From contig NZ_QZCG01000020.1 in assembly GCF_003591515.1 (NCBI RefSeq), positions 1 to 58,828 of the forward strand: 58,828 bases of DNA, written 5' to 3'. This document shows, one piece after another, positions 34,275 to 44,158 of the stretch. Each line of letters begins with the position of its first letter. Position 1 is the first letter of the stretch. The notes below the pieces were generated by a model. That model made no database searches. It was not told the origin of the DNA and saw only the letters and a list, made by a program, of their open reading frames with translations. Made by a program: the position numbers and the translations under genes. Source of the DNA: Paracoccus onubensis (GTDB lineage Bacteria > Pseudomonadota > Alphaproteobacteria > Rhodobacterales > Rhodobacteraceae).

Positions 34275-36686
34275 ATGAAGCCGGAATATCGTGTCGTGGT
34301 GATCGGAGGCGGCGTCGTCGGAGCCTCTGTCCTGTATCATCTGGCCAAGTTCGGCTGGACCGATATCTGTCTGGTAGAACGATCCGTCCTGACCGCGGGA
34401 TCCAGCTGGCATGCCGCCGGCGGCTTTCACGCCCTGAACGCCGATCCGAACATTGCGGGCCTGCAATCCTATACCATCAACCTGCTCTCCGAGATCGAGA
34501 AGGAAAGCGGTCAGTCGGTCGGCATGCACATGACCGGCGGGATGACCCTTGCAGGAACGCCGGACCGGTGGGATTGGCTGCAATCGGCTTACCGGGTGTT
34601 CCAGTCGATCGGCATCGATGACGTGCATCTGATCACGCCGGAAGAGGTCGGCAAACGGTGTCCGGTCATCTCGACCCACGGCATCCTTGGCGGCATGTTC
34701 GCCGAGCGCGAGGGCTATGTCGACACTACCGGCACAGTGCATGCCTATGCCGGGGCCGCAAAGAAGCGGGGCGCCGAAATCATCGAGCACAACCGGGTGC
34801 TGGAGCTTCAGCAGACCGCCGAAGGCTGGAACGTGGTCACCGAGAAAGGCACGATCCGCTGCGAACATGTGGTCAATGCCGCCGGCCTCTGGGCCAAGCA
34901 GGTCGGGCGCATGGCCGGGATCGAACTGCCGGTCAGCCCGCTGGCGCATCACTATCTGCTGACCGAAACCATCCCCGAGATCGCCGCCCTGGAAAAAGAG
35001 ATGCCGCTGGTCGTGGATCTCGAGGGCTTCACCTATATGCGGCAGGATCAGAAAGGGATGCTGCTCGGCATCTACGAGATCGATCATCAGCACTGGATGA
35101 TGGATGGCGCACCCTGGAATTACGGCATCGAGCTTCTGCAGGAAGACCCCGACCGGATCGAGAACGAACTCCGGCTTGGCTTCGAACGCTATCCCGTCCT
35201 GCAGAAGGCTGGTGTGCGCAACTGGGTCAACGGCGCATTCACGTTCTCGCCCGATGGCAACCCGCTGGTCGGGCCGGTGCGCGGCAAGCGTGGCTACTGG
35301 TGTGCCTGTGCCGTCATGGCCGGTTTCCTGCAAGGTGGCGGCGTGGGCAAGAGCCTTGCGGAATGGATGATCCACGGAGAGCCCGAGGCGGATGTCTTCG
35401 GCATGGATGTGGCGCGCTATGGCGATTTTGCCGCGAACAGGCGCTATATCAAGGAAACGACCGGCCAGTTTTACTCCCGCCGCTTCATCATGACCTACCC
35501 GAACGAACAACTGCCGGCCGGGCGGCCGCTGAAAATGCCGGGAGCCTATTCCGACATGACCGCGGCAGGCGCCCGCTGGGGCGCAAGCTATGGGCTGGAA
35601 CTGCCGCTCTATTTCGCCCCCTCGCCGGATTTCAAGGAAAAGCCGACGCTCAGGCGCTCCAACGCCTTCCCGATCGTGGCGCAGGAATGCAAGGCGGTGC
35701 GCGAGGCGGTGGGCCTGCTCGACATCTCGGGTTTTTCCCGCTTCGAGGTGACGGGTCCCAAGGCCGAAAACTGGCTGAACCGGGTGATGGCATCGGAACT
35801 GCCGGAAGCCGGGCGCGCAAGGCTTGCACCGATGCTCGGCAAGACGGGCAAGCTCAAGGGCGATCTGACCGTGTTCAACTGGGGAGCGGGAATCTGGTGG
35901 ATCATGGGATCCTACTATTTGCGCGAATGGCATATGCGATGGTTCGAGGATCAGATATCCGATGGCGTCACGGTCAGGGATATCTCGGACGCGACGACCG
36001 GCTTTGCGCTTGCGGGGCCGAACAGCCGAAAGGTTCTGGAACAGCTGACGGATGGTCCGATCGCCGATCTGCCCTTCATGGGCTGTGGCGGTTTCGATAT
36101 CGGGCTGATCCGGGCGCGGGTCGGACGGCTGTCGGTTTCGGGCGAACTGGGATACGAATTCCACTGCGCCGCCGCAGAACATGCCGTCTTGCGCCGGAGT
36201 TTGCTGGATGCAGGGGCAAAGCTGGGCCTGCGGGAGATAGGCTACAATGCGATGCTGTCTTTGCGTCTAGAGAAATCCTTCGGGATCTGGTCGGCCGAGT
36301 TCACGCAGGGCTATACCCCGGCGCAGACCGGGCTGGACCGATGGATCGACTGGAAGAAGGGCGATTTCATCGGCCGCGACGCCGCATTGAAAGAACGTGA
36401 CGGCGGGGGACCCGCACAGCAGATCGTCACCCTGGAAATCGAGGCGGACGATGCCGATGCCAGTGGCTACGAGCCCGTCTGGAAGGATGGCAGGCGCGTT
36501 GGCTTCATCACCTCGGGCGGATACGGGCACACCCTTGGCAAATCGCTGGCCATGGCCCTTCTCGATCGTGACTGCACGGCCGAGGGCACCCGGCTTGCCA
36601 CCCATATCGTAGGGGCCGAGCGCCCCGCGAGGGTAATCGCTCCTTCGCCCTACGATCCCGAAGGGAAGGCGATGCGCGGCGCATGA
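34275..36686 (+). CDS. FAD-dependent dimethylglycine/sarcosine dehydrogenase-like protein
   Basis: An 803-residue two-part flavoprotein. Residues 1 to about 385 form the DAO-type FAD domain, with dinucleotide motif VVVIGGGVVGASVLYHLAK and TAGSSWHAAGG, where the His matches the covalent FAD-attachment histidine of dimethylglycine dehydrogenase. Residues from about 430 form a GcvT-like folate-binding half, including LLDISGFSRFEVTGP, GPNSRKVLEQL and SLRLEKSFGIWSAEFTQGYTP. The family N-demethylates methylated glycines, passing the carbon to tetrahydrofolate. A GGGAGCG ribosome site precedes the ATG. It begins a unit with a TetR gene and sarcosine oxidase. Confidence 0.9.
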   Translation: MKPEYRVVVIGGGVVGASVLYHLAKFGWTDICLVERSVLTAGSSWHAAGGFHALNADPNIAGLQSYTINLLSEIEKESGQSVGMHMTGGMTLAGTPDRWDWLQSAYRVFQSIGIDDVHLITPEEVGKRCPVISTHGILGGMFAEREGYVDTTGTVHAYAGAAKKRGAEIIEHNRVLELQQTAEGWNVVTEKGTIRCEHVVNAAGLWAKQVGRMAGIELPVSPLAHHYLLTETIPEIAALEKEMPLVVDLEGFTYMRQDQKGMLLGIYEIDHQHWMMDGAPWNYGIELLQEDPDRIENELRLGFERYPVLQKAGVRNWVNGAFTFSPDGNPLVGPVRGKRGYWCACAVMAGFLQGGGVGKSLAEWMIHGEPEADVFGMDVARYGDFAANRRYIKETTGQFYSRRFIMTYPNEQLPAGRPLKMPGAYSDMTAAGARWGASYGLELPLYFAPSPDFKEKPTLRRSNAFPIVAQECKAVREAVGLLDISGFSRFEVTGPKAENWLNRVMASELPEAGRARLAPMLGKTGKLKGDLTVFNWGAGIWWIMGSYYLREWHMRWFEDQISDGVTVRDISDATTGFALAGPNSRKVLEQLTDGPIADLPFMGCGGFDIGLIRARVGRLSVSGELGYEFHCAAAEHAVLRRSLLDAGAKLGLREIGYNAMLSLRLEKSFGIWSAEFTQGYTPAQTGLDRWIDWKKGDFIGRDAALKERDGGGPAQQIVTLEIEADDADASGYEPVWKDGRRVGFITSGGYGHTLGKSLAMALLDRDCTAEGTRLATHIVGAERPARVIAPSPYDPEGKAMRGA

Positions 36687-36784
36687 CGGGGCGGTGTCGG
36701 GCTTCCGGGCAATCCGGCCGCGTCACTTCACGGTTTCAGTCACGTCAGCCGGTCTGGTAAGGCGGAAGCGCAACGCAAGCGGAA

Positions 36785-37471
36785 ATGGATGTTTACATGG
36801 TCGGCACGGAATTGAAGCGGAACAGGGACGCTGACGACAGCGGCAAGACCGCCCTGCCCGGGAATGTAAAGGTGACCAAGGAGGATTGGCTGAACCTGGC
36901 GATGGACCTTCTGGTCAGTCATGGCGTCTCCGAGGTCAAGGTGCAGGTGATCGGCAACCGCCTAGGCGTTTCCCGCTCCAGCTTCTACTGGTATTTCAAG
37001 AGCCGCGAAGACCTGCTCAACCAACTCCTCGCGAAATGGGAGCAGACGAATACCGGGGTGCTGATCCGTTACAGCGAGCTGAAGGCCGCGACGATCACCG
37101 AGGCGGTCACCAATTTCTTCCGTTCCATCGTCGCGCCGGGCGGCTTCGACCACCAGCTGGATTTCGCCGTGAGGGAATGGGCCCGCCGTGACAAGGCGGT
37201 CCGGCAGGTGATCGACCGCAGCGACTCCGCGCGCCACGAGGCGCTCATGCGGATGTATGAGCGCTTCGGCTATCCCTCCGCAGAGGCCGATATCCGCGCC
37301 CGCGTCCTTTATTACCAGCAGATCGGCTATTACGCGCTCGAACTGTCCGAAACGCTGGAAGAGCGGCTCGCGCGCGTCGAGGGCTATCTGTATTGCTTCA
37401 CGGGCGTGCAGCCATCCCGCAATGAGGTCGAGGCATTTTTCGAATTTGCCCGAAATCCGGGACGAACATGA
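36785..37471 (+). CDS. TetR-family transcriptional regulator
   Basis: A 228-residue TetR/AcrR-type regulator with a longer than usual N-terminal tail. The HTH lies near residues 35-75 (VSEVKVQVIGNRLGVSRSSF, YWYFKSREDL) and is followed by an all-helical ligand domain. The 5' end contains ATGTTTACAT, a small palindrome overlapping the first codons, so either ATG (36785 or 36797) may be used. It overlaps the soxB start (ATGA at 37468). It is the best candidate to bind the matched palindromes at 34217 and 45198. Confidence 0.88.
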   Translation: MDVYMVGTELKRNRDADDSGKTALPGNVKVTKEDWLNLAMDLLVSHGVSEVKVQVIGNRLGVSRSSFYWYFKSREDLLNQLLAKWEQTNTGVLIRYSELKAATITEAVTNFFRSIVAPGGFDHQLDFAVREWARRDKAVRQVIDRSDSARHEALMRMYERFGYPSAEADIRARVLYYQQIGYYALELSETLEERLARVEGYLYCFTGVQPSRNEVEAFFEFARNPGRT

Positions 37472-38718
37472 AACGATATTCCGCCTTCTCCCTCTTCACC
37501 GAAGGGCTGCGCGGGCATCGCGGCTGGACTCCTGCATGGCGCAAGGCCACGCCGCAGCCGGGCTATGACGCGATTATCGTAGGCGGCGGCGGTCATGGGC
37601 TTGCGACCGCCTATTACCTGGCGAAAAACCATGGCGTCCCGCGCGTGGCCGTGCTGGAGAAAGGCTGGATCGGCGGCGGCAATACCGGCCGCAATACCAC
37701 GGCCATCCGTTCGAACTATTTCTATCCTGAAAGCGTCGCGCTCTATGATCTGGCACTGCGTCTCTACGAAGGGCTCTCGCAGGCACTGAATTACAACATC
37801 ATGCTCAGCCAGCGGGGCATGCTGATCGCCGCGCATACCCCCACGCAGATGGAGATCTGCGCAAGGATCGCCAATGCCATGCAACTGAACGGGGTCGATG
37901 GCGAGTTGATCGGAGCCGAAGAGGCATTGCAAAGGGTGCCGCTGCTCAACCGGACCGCGGATGCCCGTTACAATTGCATGGGCGGCGTGTGGCAACAGCG
38001 TGCCGGCATCGCCCGGCATGACGCCGTCGCCTGGGGCTATGCCCGCGCCGCCAGCGCCTTGGGGGTGGACATCATCGAGAACTGTACCGTCACGGATCTG
38101 CTGATCGAGTCGGGAAAGATCACCGGCGTTGAAACCGACAAGGGCAGCATCCGCGCCGAGCGGGTGGGCCTTGCCGCCGCGGGCGCGACACCGGGTCTGG
38201 CGTCCATGGCCGGGATTCGGTTGCCGATCCATACCTACGCGCTGCAGGCTTTCGTATCCGAACCCGTGAAACCGATGCTGGACACCGTGCTGCTTTATCT
38301 GGGAACGGGAACCTATGTTTCGCAATCCGACAAGGGAGAACTGGTCTTCGGCGGGGGCCTCGACCGCGTGCCGACCCACGGCCAGAGAGGCAATCTGCCT
38401 GCACAGGAAGCGGTGGTTTCGGGTCTTCTGGAAATGTTTCCGGCCTTCGCCCAGCTAAAACTGCTGAGGCAATGGGCCGGGGTCGTGGATGTAACGCCCG
38501 ACAGCTCGCCGGTGATCGGCCCCGCGGGGCCCGAGGGGCTTTTTCTCAATTGCGGCTGGGGAACCGGCGGCTTCAAGGCGATCCCCGCCGGCGGCTGGCT
38601 GCTGGCTCATCTGCTTGCGACCGGCGGGCATCACGAGATCAGCCGCCCCTTCGACCTCGACCGCTTTGCCCGTGGCCGCCTGATCGACGAGGCGGCAGGT
38701 TCGGGCATCGCCCATTGA
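37468..38718 (+). CDS. soxB: Sarcosine oxidase beta subunit family protein
   Basis: A 416-residue FAD-containing subunit of heterotetrameric sarcosine oxidase. It has the start KRYSAFSLFTEGLRGHRGWT, the dinucleotide motif IIVGGGGHGLATAYYLAKNH, GWIGGGNTGRNTTAIRSNYF, which is typical of this subunit, and GWGTGGFKAIPAGG near the end. Sarcosine is oxidised to glycine, with the methyl carbon transferred to tetrahydrofolate and electrons passed to oxygen through FMN. Gene order B-D-A-G follows the usual operon. Confidence 0.92.
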   Translation: MKRYSAFSLFTEGLRGHRGWTPAWRKATPQPGYDAIIVGGGGHGLATAYYLAKNHGVPRVAVLEKGWIGGGNTGRNTTAIRSNYFYPESVALYDLALRLYEGLSQALNYNIMLSQRGMLIAAHTPTQMEICARIANAMQLNGVDGELIGAEEALQRVPLLNRTADARYNCMGGVWQQRAGIARHDAVAWGYARAASALGVDIIENCTVTDLLIESGKITGVETDKGSIRAERVGLAAAGATPGLASMAGIRLPIHTYALQAFVSEPVKPMLDTVLLYLGTGTYVSQSDKGELVFGGGLDRVPTHGQRGNLPAQEAVVSGLLEMFPAFAQLKLLRQWAGVVDVTPDSSPVIGPAGPEGLFLNCGWGTGGFKAIPAGGWLLAHLLATGGHHEISRPFDLDRFARGRLIDEAAGSGIAH

Positions 38719-38731
38719 CGGAAGAACCGAG

Positions 38732-38998
38732 ATGCAGATTTTCACCTGCCCTTTCTGCGGCCCCCGCGACGAGACGGAATTCCATTTCGCCGCCGAGGCC
38801 GGCAAGAAACGCCCCATACCGGCAGAGACCGTGACAGATGACGAATGGGCCGAGTATCTGTACATGAACAGCGCATCACGCGGTAAGGCGCAAGAGGTCT
38901 GGCTGCATGTCACCTGCGGTGAGTTCTTCCTGATGACCCGCGACACCGTCACCCGCGACGTGACCGCGGTCACCTCCTTGCCCGGGAGAAACGCATGA
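38732..38998 (+). CDS. soxD: Sarcosine oxidase delta subunit
   Basis: An 88-residue zinc-binding subunit. The first zinc pair is C6/C9 in CPFCGPRDETEF, and H59/C62 in HVTCGEFF complete the site. It matches the usual length and composition. A GGAAGAA site precedes the ATG, and the soxA ATG lies within its last codons (ATGA at 38995). Confidence 0.93.
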   Translation: MQIFTCPFCGPRDETEFHFAAEAGKKRPIPAETVTDDEWAEYLYMNSASRGKAQEVWLHVTCGEFFLMTRDTVTRDVTAVTSLPGRNA

Positions 38999-41847
38999 GC
39001 GGGTGGCGTCACAGCAGTATTGGCAGCCAGATCGACCGTAATACCCCCCTGCCCTTCACTTTCGATGGCAGGCCGGGCTCCGGTTTTGCAGGTGACACGC
39101 CGGCATCGGCGCTGCTGGCCTCAGGCATCCGCGTGCTGGGCCGCAGTTTCAAGTATCACCGGCCACGCGGCCTCTGGGGTATGGGAAACGAAGAGCCCAA
39201 CGCCATATTCGACGTGACCGAGGATGGCCGGACCACACCGAATGTCCGCTCAACGACGGTCATGCTTCGTCGGAATATGGCGCTTCGTTCGGTGAATACG
39301 GCACCGGATGCCGCGCGGGACCGGACGGGAATGCTTGACCTTTTCAACCGCTTCCTGCCCGGAGGGTTCTATTACAAGACCTTCATGGCCTTTGGCTGGA
39401 TGCGGTGGGAGCCGATGATCCGCCGGATGGCCGGGCTGGGGCGACTCGACCCCGGACACTGCCCGCCCGCCGATATTCCGCAACTCAATGCGCGATGCGA
39501 CCTGCTGGTCATCGGAGCCGGCCCGGCGGGACTTGCCGCGGCACGGGCCGCCGCACGGAACGGTCGCGAGGTCTGGCTTGTCGACGATGCCCCCGAACCG
39601 GGCGGCAGCCTGCGCTGGCGCGGCGGAGCTATCGACGGCGGCGATTGGCGCGAATTTACCCGTGATGCCATCGGCGCGATCATCGCCGCTGGTGGTCGCA
39701 TTCTGACCGGGACCACCATCTGGGGCGCCTTCGATCACGGGCTCTTTGCGGCATGGGAGCGGCGCGATGGCAGCCCCGATCGGCTATGGCGGATCCGAGC
39801 CGCCGAAACCGTGCTGGCGACCGGCGCCATCGAACGGCCGCTGTGGTTCGCCAATAACGACCTGCCCGGAATTCTGTCCGCGGAGGCCGCACTGCACTAT
39901 CTCTCGCTTTACGGCGCGGTTGCCGGGCGGCGTATCCTGCTCGCCACCGGGAACGATGCCAGCTATCCCGTCGCCGCCGCTCTGGCACAGGCGGGCTGTG
40001 ATGTCACCCTTGCGGATGCCCGCGCCGATGCGCCCGCCGCTCCGGACGGTGTCAAGCATCTGGGGGCGGCGCGTCTGACACAAGCACATGGCCGGAACTC
40101 GGTCGCCGGAGCAGTGGTTGACGGCCGCGTAATCGAGACCGATGCGATTCTGGTCTCGGGCGGCTACACGCCCTCGGTCCATCTGCATTGTCAGGCCGGC
40201 GGCAAGCTGGATTGGGACACAGGCTCGGATTCCCTCATTCCCCGCCCGGGCAGTTCGGCGCTGTGGGTCGCAGGCGCGGTCAATGGCAGCTTCGGTCTTG
40301 CCCGCGCATTGGCCGAAGGTCATGCAGCAGGCGGCGGAACCGGCCCGGCACCGCGGGCCGCGGCAGGCGATTGGCAGTTTTTCCCGATGCGCCCCGATCC
40401 CGACCTGCGCGGGCGGCAATGGATTGACCCGCAAAACGATGTGACGCTCAAGGACGTCAAGCTGGCCGCGCAGGAAGGTTATCGCTCGGTCGAGCATCTG
40501 AAGCGCTACACGACGCTCGGCATGGCGACGGATCAGGGCCGCAGCGCGAATTTTGCCGGGCTGGCCACTATGGCGGCGCTTACCGGCCGGACCATCCCCG
40601 AAACCGGGACCACCACCTATCGCCCGCCTTTCTCTCCGGTTCCCCTCGGCGTGATTGGCGGATTACGGCGCGGGGACCTGTTCAATGCACCCAAACGCCT
40701 TCCGCTGGAAATCGCGCATAAGGCGCGGGGCGCCATGTTCCGGGAATATGGCGGCTGGCTGCGCCCCTCGGTCTACGGAACGGATGACGAAGCCGTGCTG
40801 GCCCAGCAAGAGGCCCTTGCCGCACGGAAAAGCGTGGGGCTTTACGATGCTTCCCCGCTGGGCAAGATAGAGGTGATCGGCCCCGGCGCAGCCGAACTGC
40901 TGGATTATTGCGGCTATCTGCGTCTCTCGACGCTGAAACCCGGGCGCGCGCGATACGGCTTTGTGCTTGGTGAAACCGGGATCGTGCATGATGACGGCGT
41001 GGTTTTCCGTCTTGCAGAGAACCGCTTCGTCGTTTCGGCCTCGTCATCCCATGCCGCAACTGTCCGGATGATTCTGGAAGAGGCGCGGCAAGATGTCTTT
41101 GATCCGACGAAAAGCTTTATCCATGATGTCACGGCTGGTTTCGCCACGCTGACCGTAACCGGTCCGAAATCCCGCGACCTTCTGATCGCGGCGAATCTGC
41201 CAGAAGCCCTGTATGACGACGCGAACCTGCCGCATATGTCGGTGACGGAGACTTTCTGGAACGGCCACAGCCTCCGCGTCGCACGGGTCAGCTTTACCGG
41301 CGACCGCTCTTACGAAGTGACGGTGCCGGCGCGTCACGCCCCGGCTCTTTACAGCGCATTGGAGACCGCCCGACAAGAGGTATCCGGCCGCTGGATCGGC
41401 ATGGAAGCGGTGATGATCCTGCGCGCGGAAAAGGGCTTTATCCTTGTCGGCAAGGATACCGATGGGCTTACCATGCCGCATGATCTGGGCTGGGAGGCCC
41501 CGCGCGAAAAGCGGAAGGACGAATATCTTGGCCGCCGTTCGCTTTTCACGGCAGAGGCAAGGCGCGCGGATCGCCGACAGCTTGTCGGGCTGGAAATCGA
41601 CGGGGATGCGCCCCTGCCCACGGGGGCGCATCTCGTACCGCTCGAAGGCCAGCGGCGCTCTCTTGGCTTCGTCACATCAAGCTATTTCAGCCCGATCCTC
41701 GGCCGCCCGATTGCGCTTGCGCTTGTCGAGGGCGGCCGCAACCGGATTGGAACCGAACTGGGCGTGTTCCATCTGGGCAAGATCGGCCGGGTCAGGATTT
41801 GCGACAGCTGTGCATTCGATCCGACATGGGAGAGATTGCATGCGTGA
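38995..41847 (+). CDS. soxA: Sarcosine oxidase alpha subunit family protein
   Basis: A 950-residue large subunit. Residues about 15-100 form the N-terminal ferredoxin-like domain (FTFDGRPGSGFAGDTPASAL, FKYHRPRG). From about 168 a pyridine-nucleotide-disulfide-type domain starts (LLVIGAGPAGLAAARAA). The C-terminal third is GcvT-like and folate-binding (LDVSP-like LYDASPLGKIEV, LRAEKGFILVGKDTDGLTMP). The full length matches known alpha subunits. It overlaps soxD and soxG, so the four subunits are translationally coupled. Confidence 0.93.
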   Translation: MSGWRHSSIGSQIDRNTPLPFTFDGRPGSGFAGDTPASALLASGIRVLGRSFKYHRPRGLWGMGNEEPNAIFDVTEDGRTTPNVRSTTVMLRRNMALRSVNTAPDAARDRTGMLDLFNRFLPGGFYYKTFMAFGWMRWEPMIRRMAGLGRLDPGHCPPADIPQLNARCDLLVIGAGPAGLAAARAAARNGREVWLVDDAPEPGGSLRWRGGAIDGGDWREFTRDAIGAIIAAGGRILTGTTIWGAFDHGLFAAWERRDGSPDRLWRIRAAETVLATGAIERPLWFANNDLPGILSAEAALHYLSLYGAVAGRRILLATGNDASYPVAAALAQAGCDVTLADARADAPAAPDGVKHLGAARLTQAHGRNSVAGAVVDGRVIETDAILVSGGYTPSVHLHCQAGGKLDWDTGSDSLIPRPGSSALWVAGAVNGSFGLARALAEGHAAGGGTGPAPRAAAGDWQFFPMRPDPDLRGRQWIDPQNDVTLKDVKLAAQEGYRSVEHLKRYTTLGMATDQGRSANFAGLATMAALTGRTIPETGTTTYRPPFSPVPLGVIGGLRRGDLFNAPKRLPLEIAHKARGAMFREYGGWLRPSVYGTDDEAVLAQQEALAARKSVGLYDASPLGKIEVIGPGAAELLDYCGYLRLSTLKPGRARYGFVLGETGIVHDDGVVFRLAENRFVVSASSSHAATVRMILEEARQDVFDPTKSFIHDVTAGFATLTVTGPKSRDLLIAANLPEALYDDANLPHMSVTETFWNGHSLRVARVSFTGDRSYEVTVPARHAPALYSALETARQEVSGRWIGMEAVMILRAEKGFILVGKDTDGLTMPHDLGWEAPREKRKDEYLGRRSLFTAEARRADRRQLVGLEIDGDAPLPTGAHLVPLEGQRRSLGFVTSSYFSPILGRPIALALVEGGRNRIGTELGVFHLGKIGRVRICDSCAFDPTWERLHA

Positions 41848-42343
41848 GCGCGACTGGACCAACGCCGCCCCCGAAGCCTGTGACCTGATCGAGGCGCAAG
41901 GCGTGACGGTGCGGTGCCTTGCGCCCGGTGGCGCCACGCTGATTTCCGGCGATCTCGATGCAGCCGTAGCGGTTCTTGCCCCCGGCGCGCCGATGATCGG
42001 CTTGCTGGAGCAAATCCCCGATGGTCCCTTTGCCCTGCGGATCGCCCGGGACAGGGCGCTGCTTTGCACGCAGGAACCGCTTGATGTCAGCCCCGGCTGG
42101 CATGAGATCTTCGCCCTCAGCCCGGCTGACGATCTTTACGTTCCGTTCGAGATTGCGGGAGAAGAAGCCGAGGCTCTGCGCAATAGCTGCATGTCGGCGC
42201 AAGCGGGTTCCCTGTCGGCGATGACCCTTTTCGGAGGCAAGGAATGTCTCGTCACCCGTGCGCGTACCGCGATCCGCGTCTGGATCCCCCGGTCCGAGAC
42301 GGCGGAACTCTGGACACGGCTTCGGGTCTTGTCGGGGGTCTGA
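41840..42343 (+). CDS. soxG: Sarcosine oxidase gamma subunit family protein
   Basis: A 167-residue protein with the layout of the gamma subunit: residual GcvT-like fold, DVSPGWHEIFAL in the middle and a terminal RSETAELWTRLRVLSG helix. The ATG at 41840 overlaps the soxA stop by eight bases. A much longer open frame upstream is a soxA shadow. Sequence conservation is low in this family, so the call rests partly on position. Confidence 0.85.
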   Translation: MRERDWTNAAPEACDLIEAQGVTVRCLAPGGATLISGDLDAAVAVLAPGAPMIGLLEQIPDGPFALRIARDRALLCTQEPLDVSPGWHEIFALSPADDLYVPFEIAGEEAEALRNSCMSAQAGSLSAMTLFGGKECLVTRARTAIRVWIPRSETAELWTRLRVLSGV

Positions 42344-42361
42344 ATGCGTAGCCCGACCATT

Positions 42362-43645
42362 CTACAGAAGGTCGAGCCACCGTGGAATCGCCAGTGACAG
42401 GCCCGGCCAGAAGGTCGTGATCAACATCACTGGCAGCGCCACGAAACCCATCAATCCAAGTGCCGGGCCGACGGCCTGCAAAATCGGCACCCGGCAAATC
42501 TTGCAGGACAGGAACAGGGTCGGCGCCACCGGAGGGCTGTTCGCTCCGATCACCACCGAACAGGCGACGATCGCCGCGAAATGCACTGGCTCGACTCCAT
42601 TCGCAACCATCAGTGGCAAAAAGAGAGGCGCGACCACCACGGTCACCGACACGTCGTCCATCAATGCCCCGGCAATGATCAACACCAGATTGACCAGCAG
42701 CAACGCCCCGATCGGGCTTCCGACGATCGACTGGATCGCCTCGGTCAGATCCTGGGGGACCCGTTCGAAAGACATGATCCGCGAAATCATGAAGGAAAAC
42801 AGCAGGATCAAGATAATTGTTCCAGTCGTTTCCGCAGCATTGACGACGCTTTTACCCAGGCTGCTCCAGGTAAACTCGCGATAGATCAGCCCGCCGATCA
42901 CCAGGGTTGCGACAGCGGCGACGGCGGCGGCCTCGGTCGGGGTGAAAATGCCGCCATAGATACCGCCGAGAATGATCAGGGGAAGCGAAAGCGCCGGAAG
43001 CGCCTTGAAGGTCACGCGCGCGAAGCTTTCGGGTTTTTCGTCGGGGATATCCACTTCCTCGAATGCCCGCCCCACAAGGAACCTGTTATAGAGGATCAGT
43101 CCGATGATCAGGATAATCGCGGGCCCTATCGTCGCGGCGAAACAGGCTGCCACGGATTGCCGCGTCACCACGGCAAACAGGATCATGGTGATCGAGGGCG
43201 GGATAAGTATCCCGAGCAGTGAGGAAACCCCCAGCAAAGCCGCGATCCGTCCGCGCGGGTAGCCGCGCTCGACCAGGGGTTCGGTCATGATCGAACCGAT
43301 CGAGGCGATGGCCGCCGTCGCCGTGCCGGAGATCGCCCCGAATACGCTTGACGAAAGGACCATGGCCGTTCCCATACCGCCCCGGCCCGTCGCCAGGCGG
43401 CTGACAAAGGCGATGATCCGCCGCGCGATGCCGCCCGATTGCATGAGATAACCGGTCAGGATGAACAGGGGCAACGCGACCAGTACGATCGAATTGAGAG
43501 ACCGGAAGCCCTGCAGCATCAGGGTATCCAGATTGACGTCATAGACCCATGTCAGATAGGCGAGGACCCCGGCGAATGACCATGCGACGGGAAGCCCCAA
43601 TCCCATCAGGACGATCAGCAGCGGCAGAGCGATCAACCCATACAT
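42362..43645 (-). CDS. TRAP transporter large permease (DctM-like)
   Basis: A 427-residue membrane protein with about 12 segments. Typical DctM features are LFILTGYLMQSGGIARR, SSSVFGAISGTATAAIASIG, GVSSLLGILIPPSITMIL and the C-terminal GANSPPVAPTLFLSC. A GGAGGAACTGA site precedes the ATG, directly after the DctQ stop. Convergent with soxG. Imports a substrate driven by sodium or proton gradient with the binding protein upstream. Confidence 0.92.
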   Translation of the reverse strand: MYGLIALPLLIVLMGLGLPVAWSFAGVLAYLTWVYDVNLDTLMLQGFRSLNSIVLVALPLFILTGYLMQSGGIARRIIAFVSRLATGRGGMGTAMVLSSSVFGAISGTATAAIASIGSIMTEPLVERGYPRGRIAALLGVSSLLGILIPPSITMILFAVVTRQSVAACFAATIGPAIILIIGLILYNRFLVGRAFEEVDIPDEKPESFARVTFKALPALSLPLIILGGIYGGIFTPTEAAAVAAVATLVIGGLIYREFTWSSLGKSVVNAAETTGTIILILLFSFMISRIMSFERVPQDLTEAIQSIVGSPIGALLLVNLVLIIAGALMDDVSVTVVVAPLFLPLMVANGVEPVHFAAIVACSVVIGANSPPVAPTLFLSCKICRVPILQAVGPALGLMGFVALPVMLITTFWPGLSLAIPRWLDLL

Positions 43646-44158
43646 TCAGTTCCTCCGATATCGGCGGATGGCATCCAGGATATCGCGCAGCCCGTAGCAA
43701 AAGCATCCCAGAGCCGCGAGACCGATCGCCAGCTGCGGAATCCAGAGGGGAATCCGCAACGCCGGCGTCATCTGCGGCCGCTGAATCCCCCAGGAGAACA
43801 TGTGATAGGCCCAGACGATGAAAAAGATCGTGATGATTGTGGTCAGCACCGCAATCAGCAGGTCATGCAAAGCCTTCTTGCGCGGCGAGGTGATATTGCC
43901 GGCGATCCAGTCCACGGTCAGATGCTCGCCCTTGCGCGAGGCGATGACGGCGCCGGTCATGTAAAGGGCGACCGCTGACAGCATGATCAGTTCATGCAGG
44001 CCCACCACCGACATCCCAAGAAGATACCTGGCCACAACCAGAAAGGCCATCATTCCCGTCAGCACGGCGGCCGAGACCACAGCAAGGAAATCAAGCGCGA
44101 ACGCGATGATCCCGCCCCGGGCGCCGTTGCGGTCCTTTGCGTCAATGTTCTCCGGCAT
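43646..44158 (-). CDS. TRAP transporter small permease (DctQ-like)
   Basis: A 170-residue protein with four membrane segments and the motif RYLLGMSVVGLHELIMLSAV followed by GEHLTVDWI, both typical of DctQ. The ATG at 44158 overlaps the end of the binding-protein gene by 17 bases; a longer in-frame start at 44218 would lie inside that gene. Works with the large permease. Confidence 0.9.
   Translation of the reverse strand: MPENIDAKDRNGARGGIIAFALDFLAVVSAAVLTGMMAFLVVARYLLGMSVVGLHELIMLSAVALYMTGAVIASRKGEHLTVDWIAGNITSPRKKALHDLLIAVLTTIITIFFIVWAYHMFSWGIQRPQMTPALRIPLWIPQLAIGLAALGCFCYGLRDILDAIRRYRRN

Noticed and set aside
34215..36182. 655-codon antisense frame opposite the dimethylglycine-dehydrogenase-like gene
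   Set aside because: Shadow translation rich in His, Gln and Arg; the sense gene has FAD and GcvT motifs.
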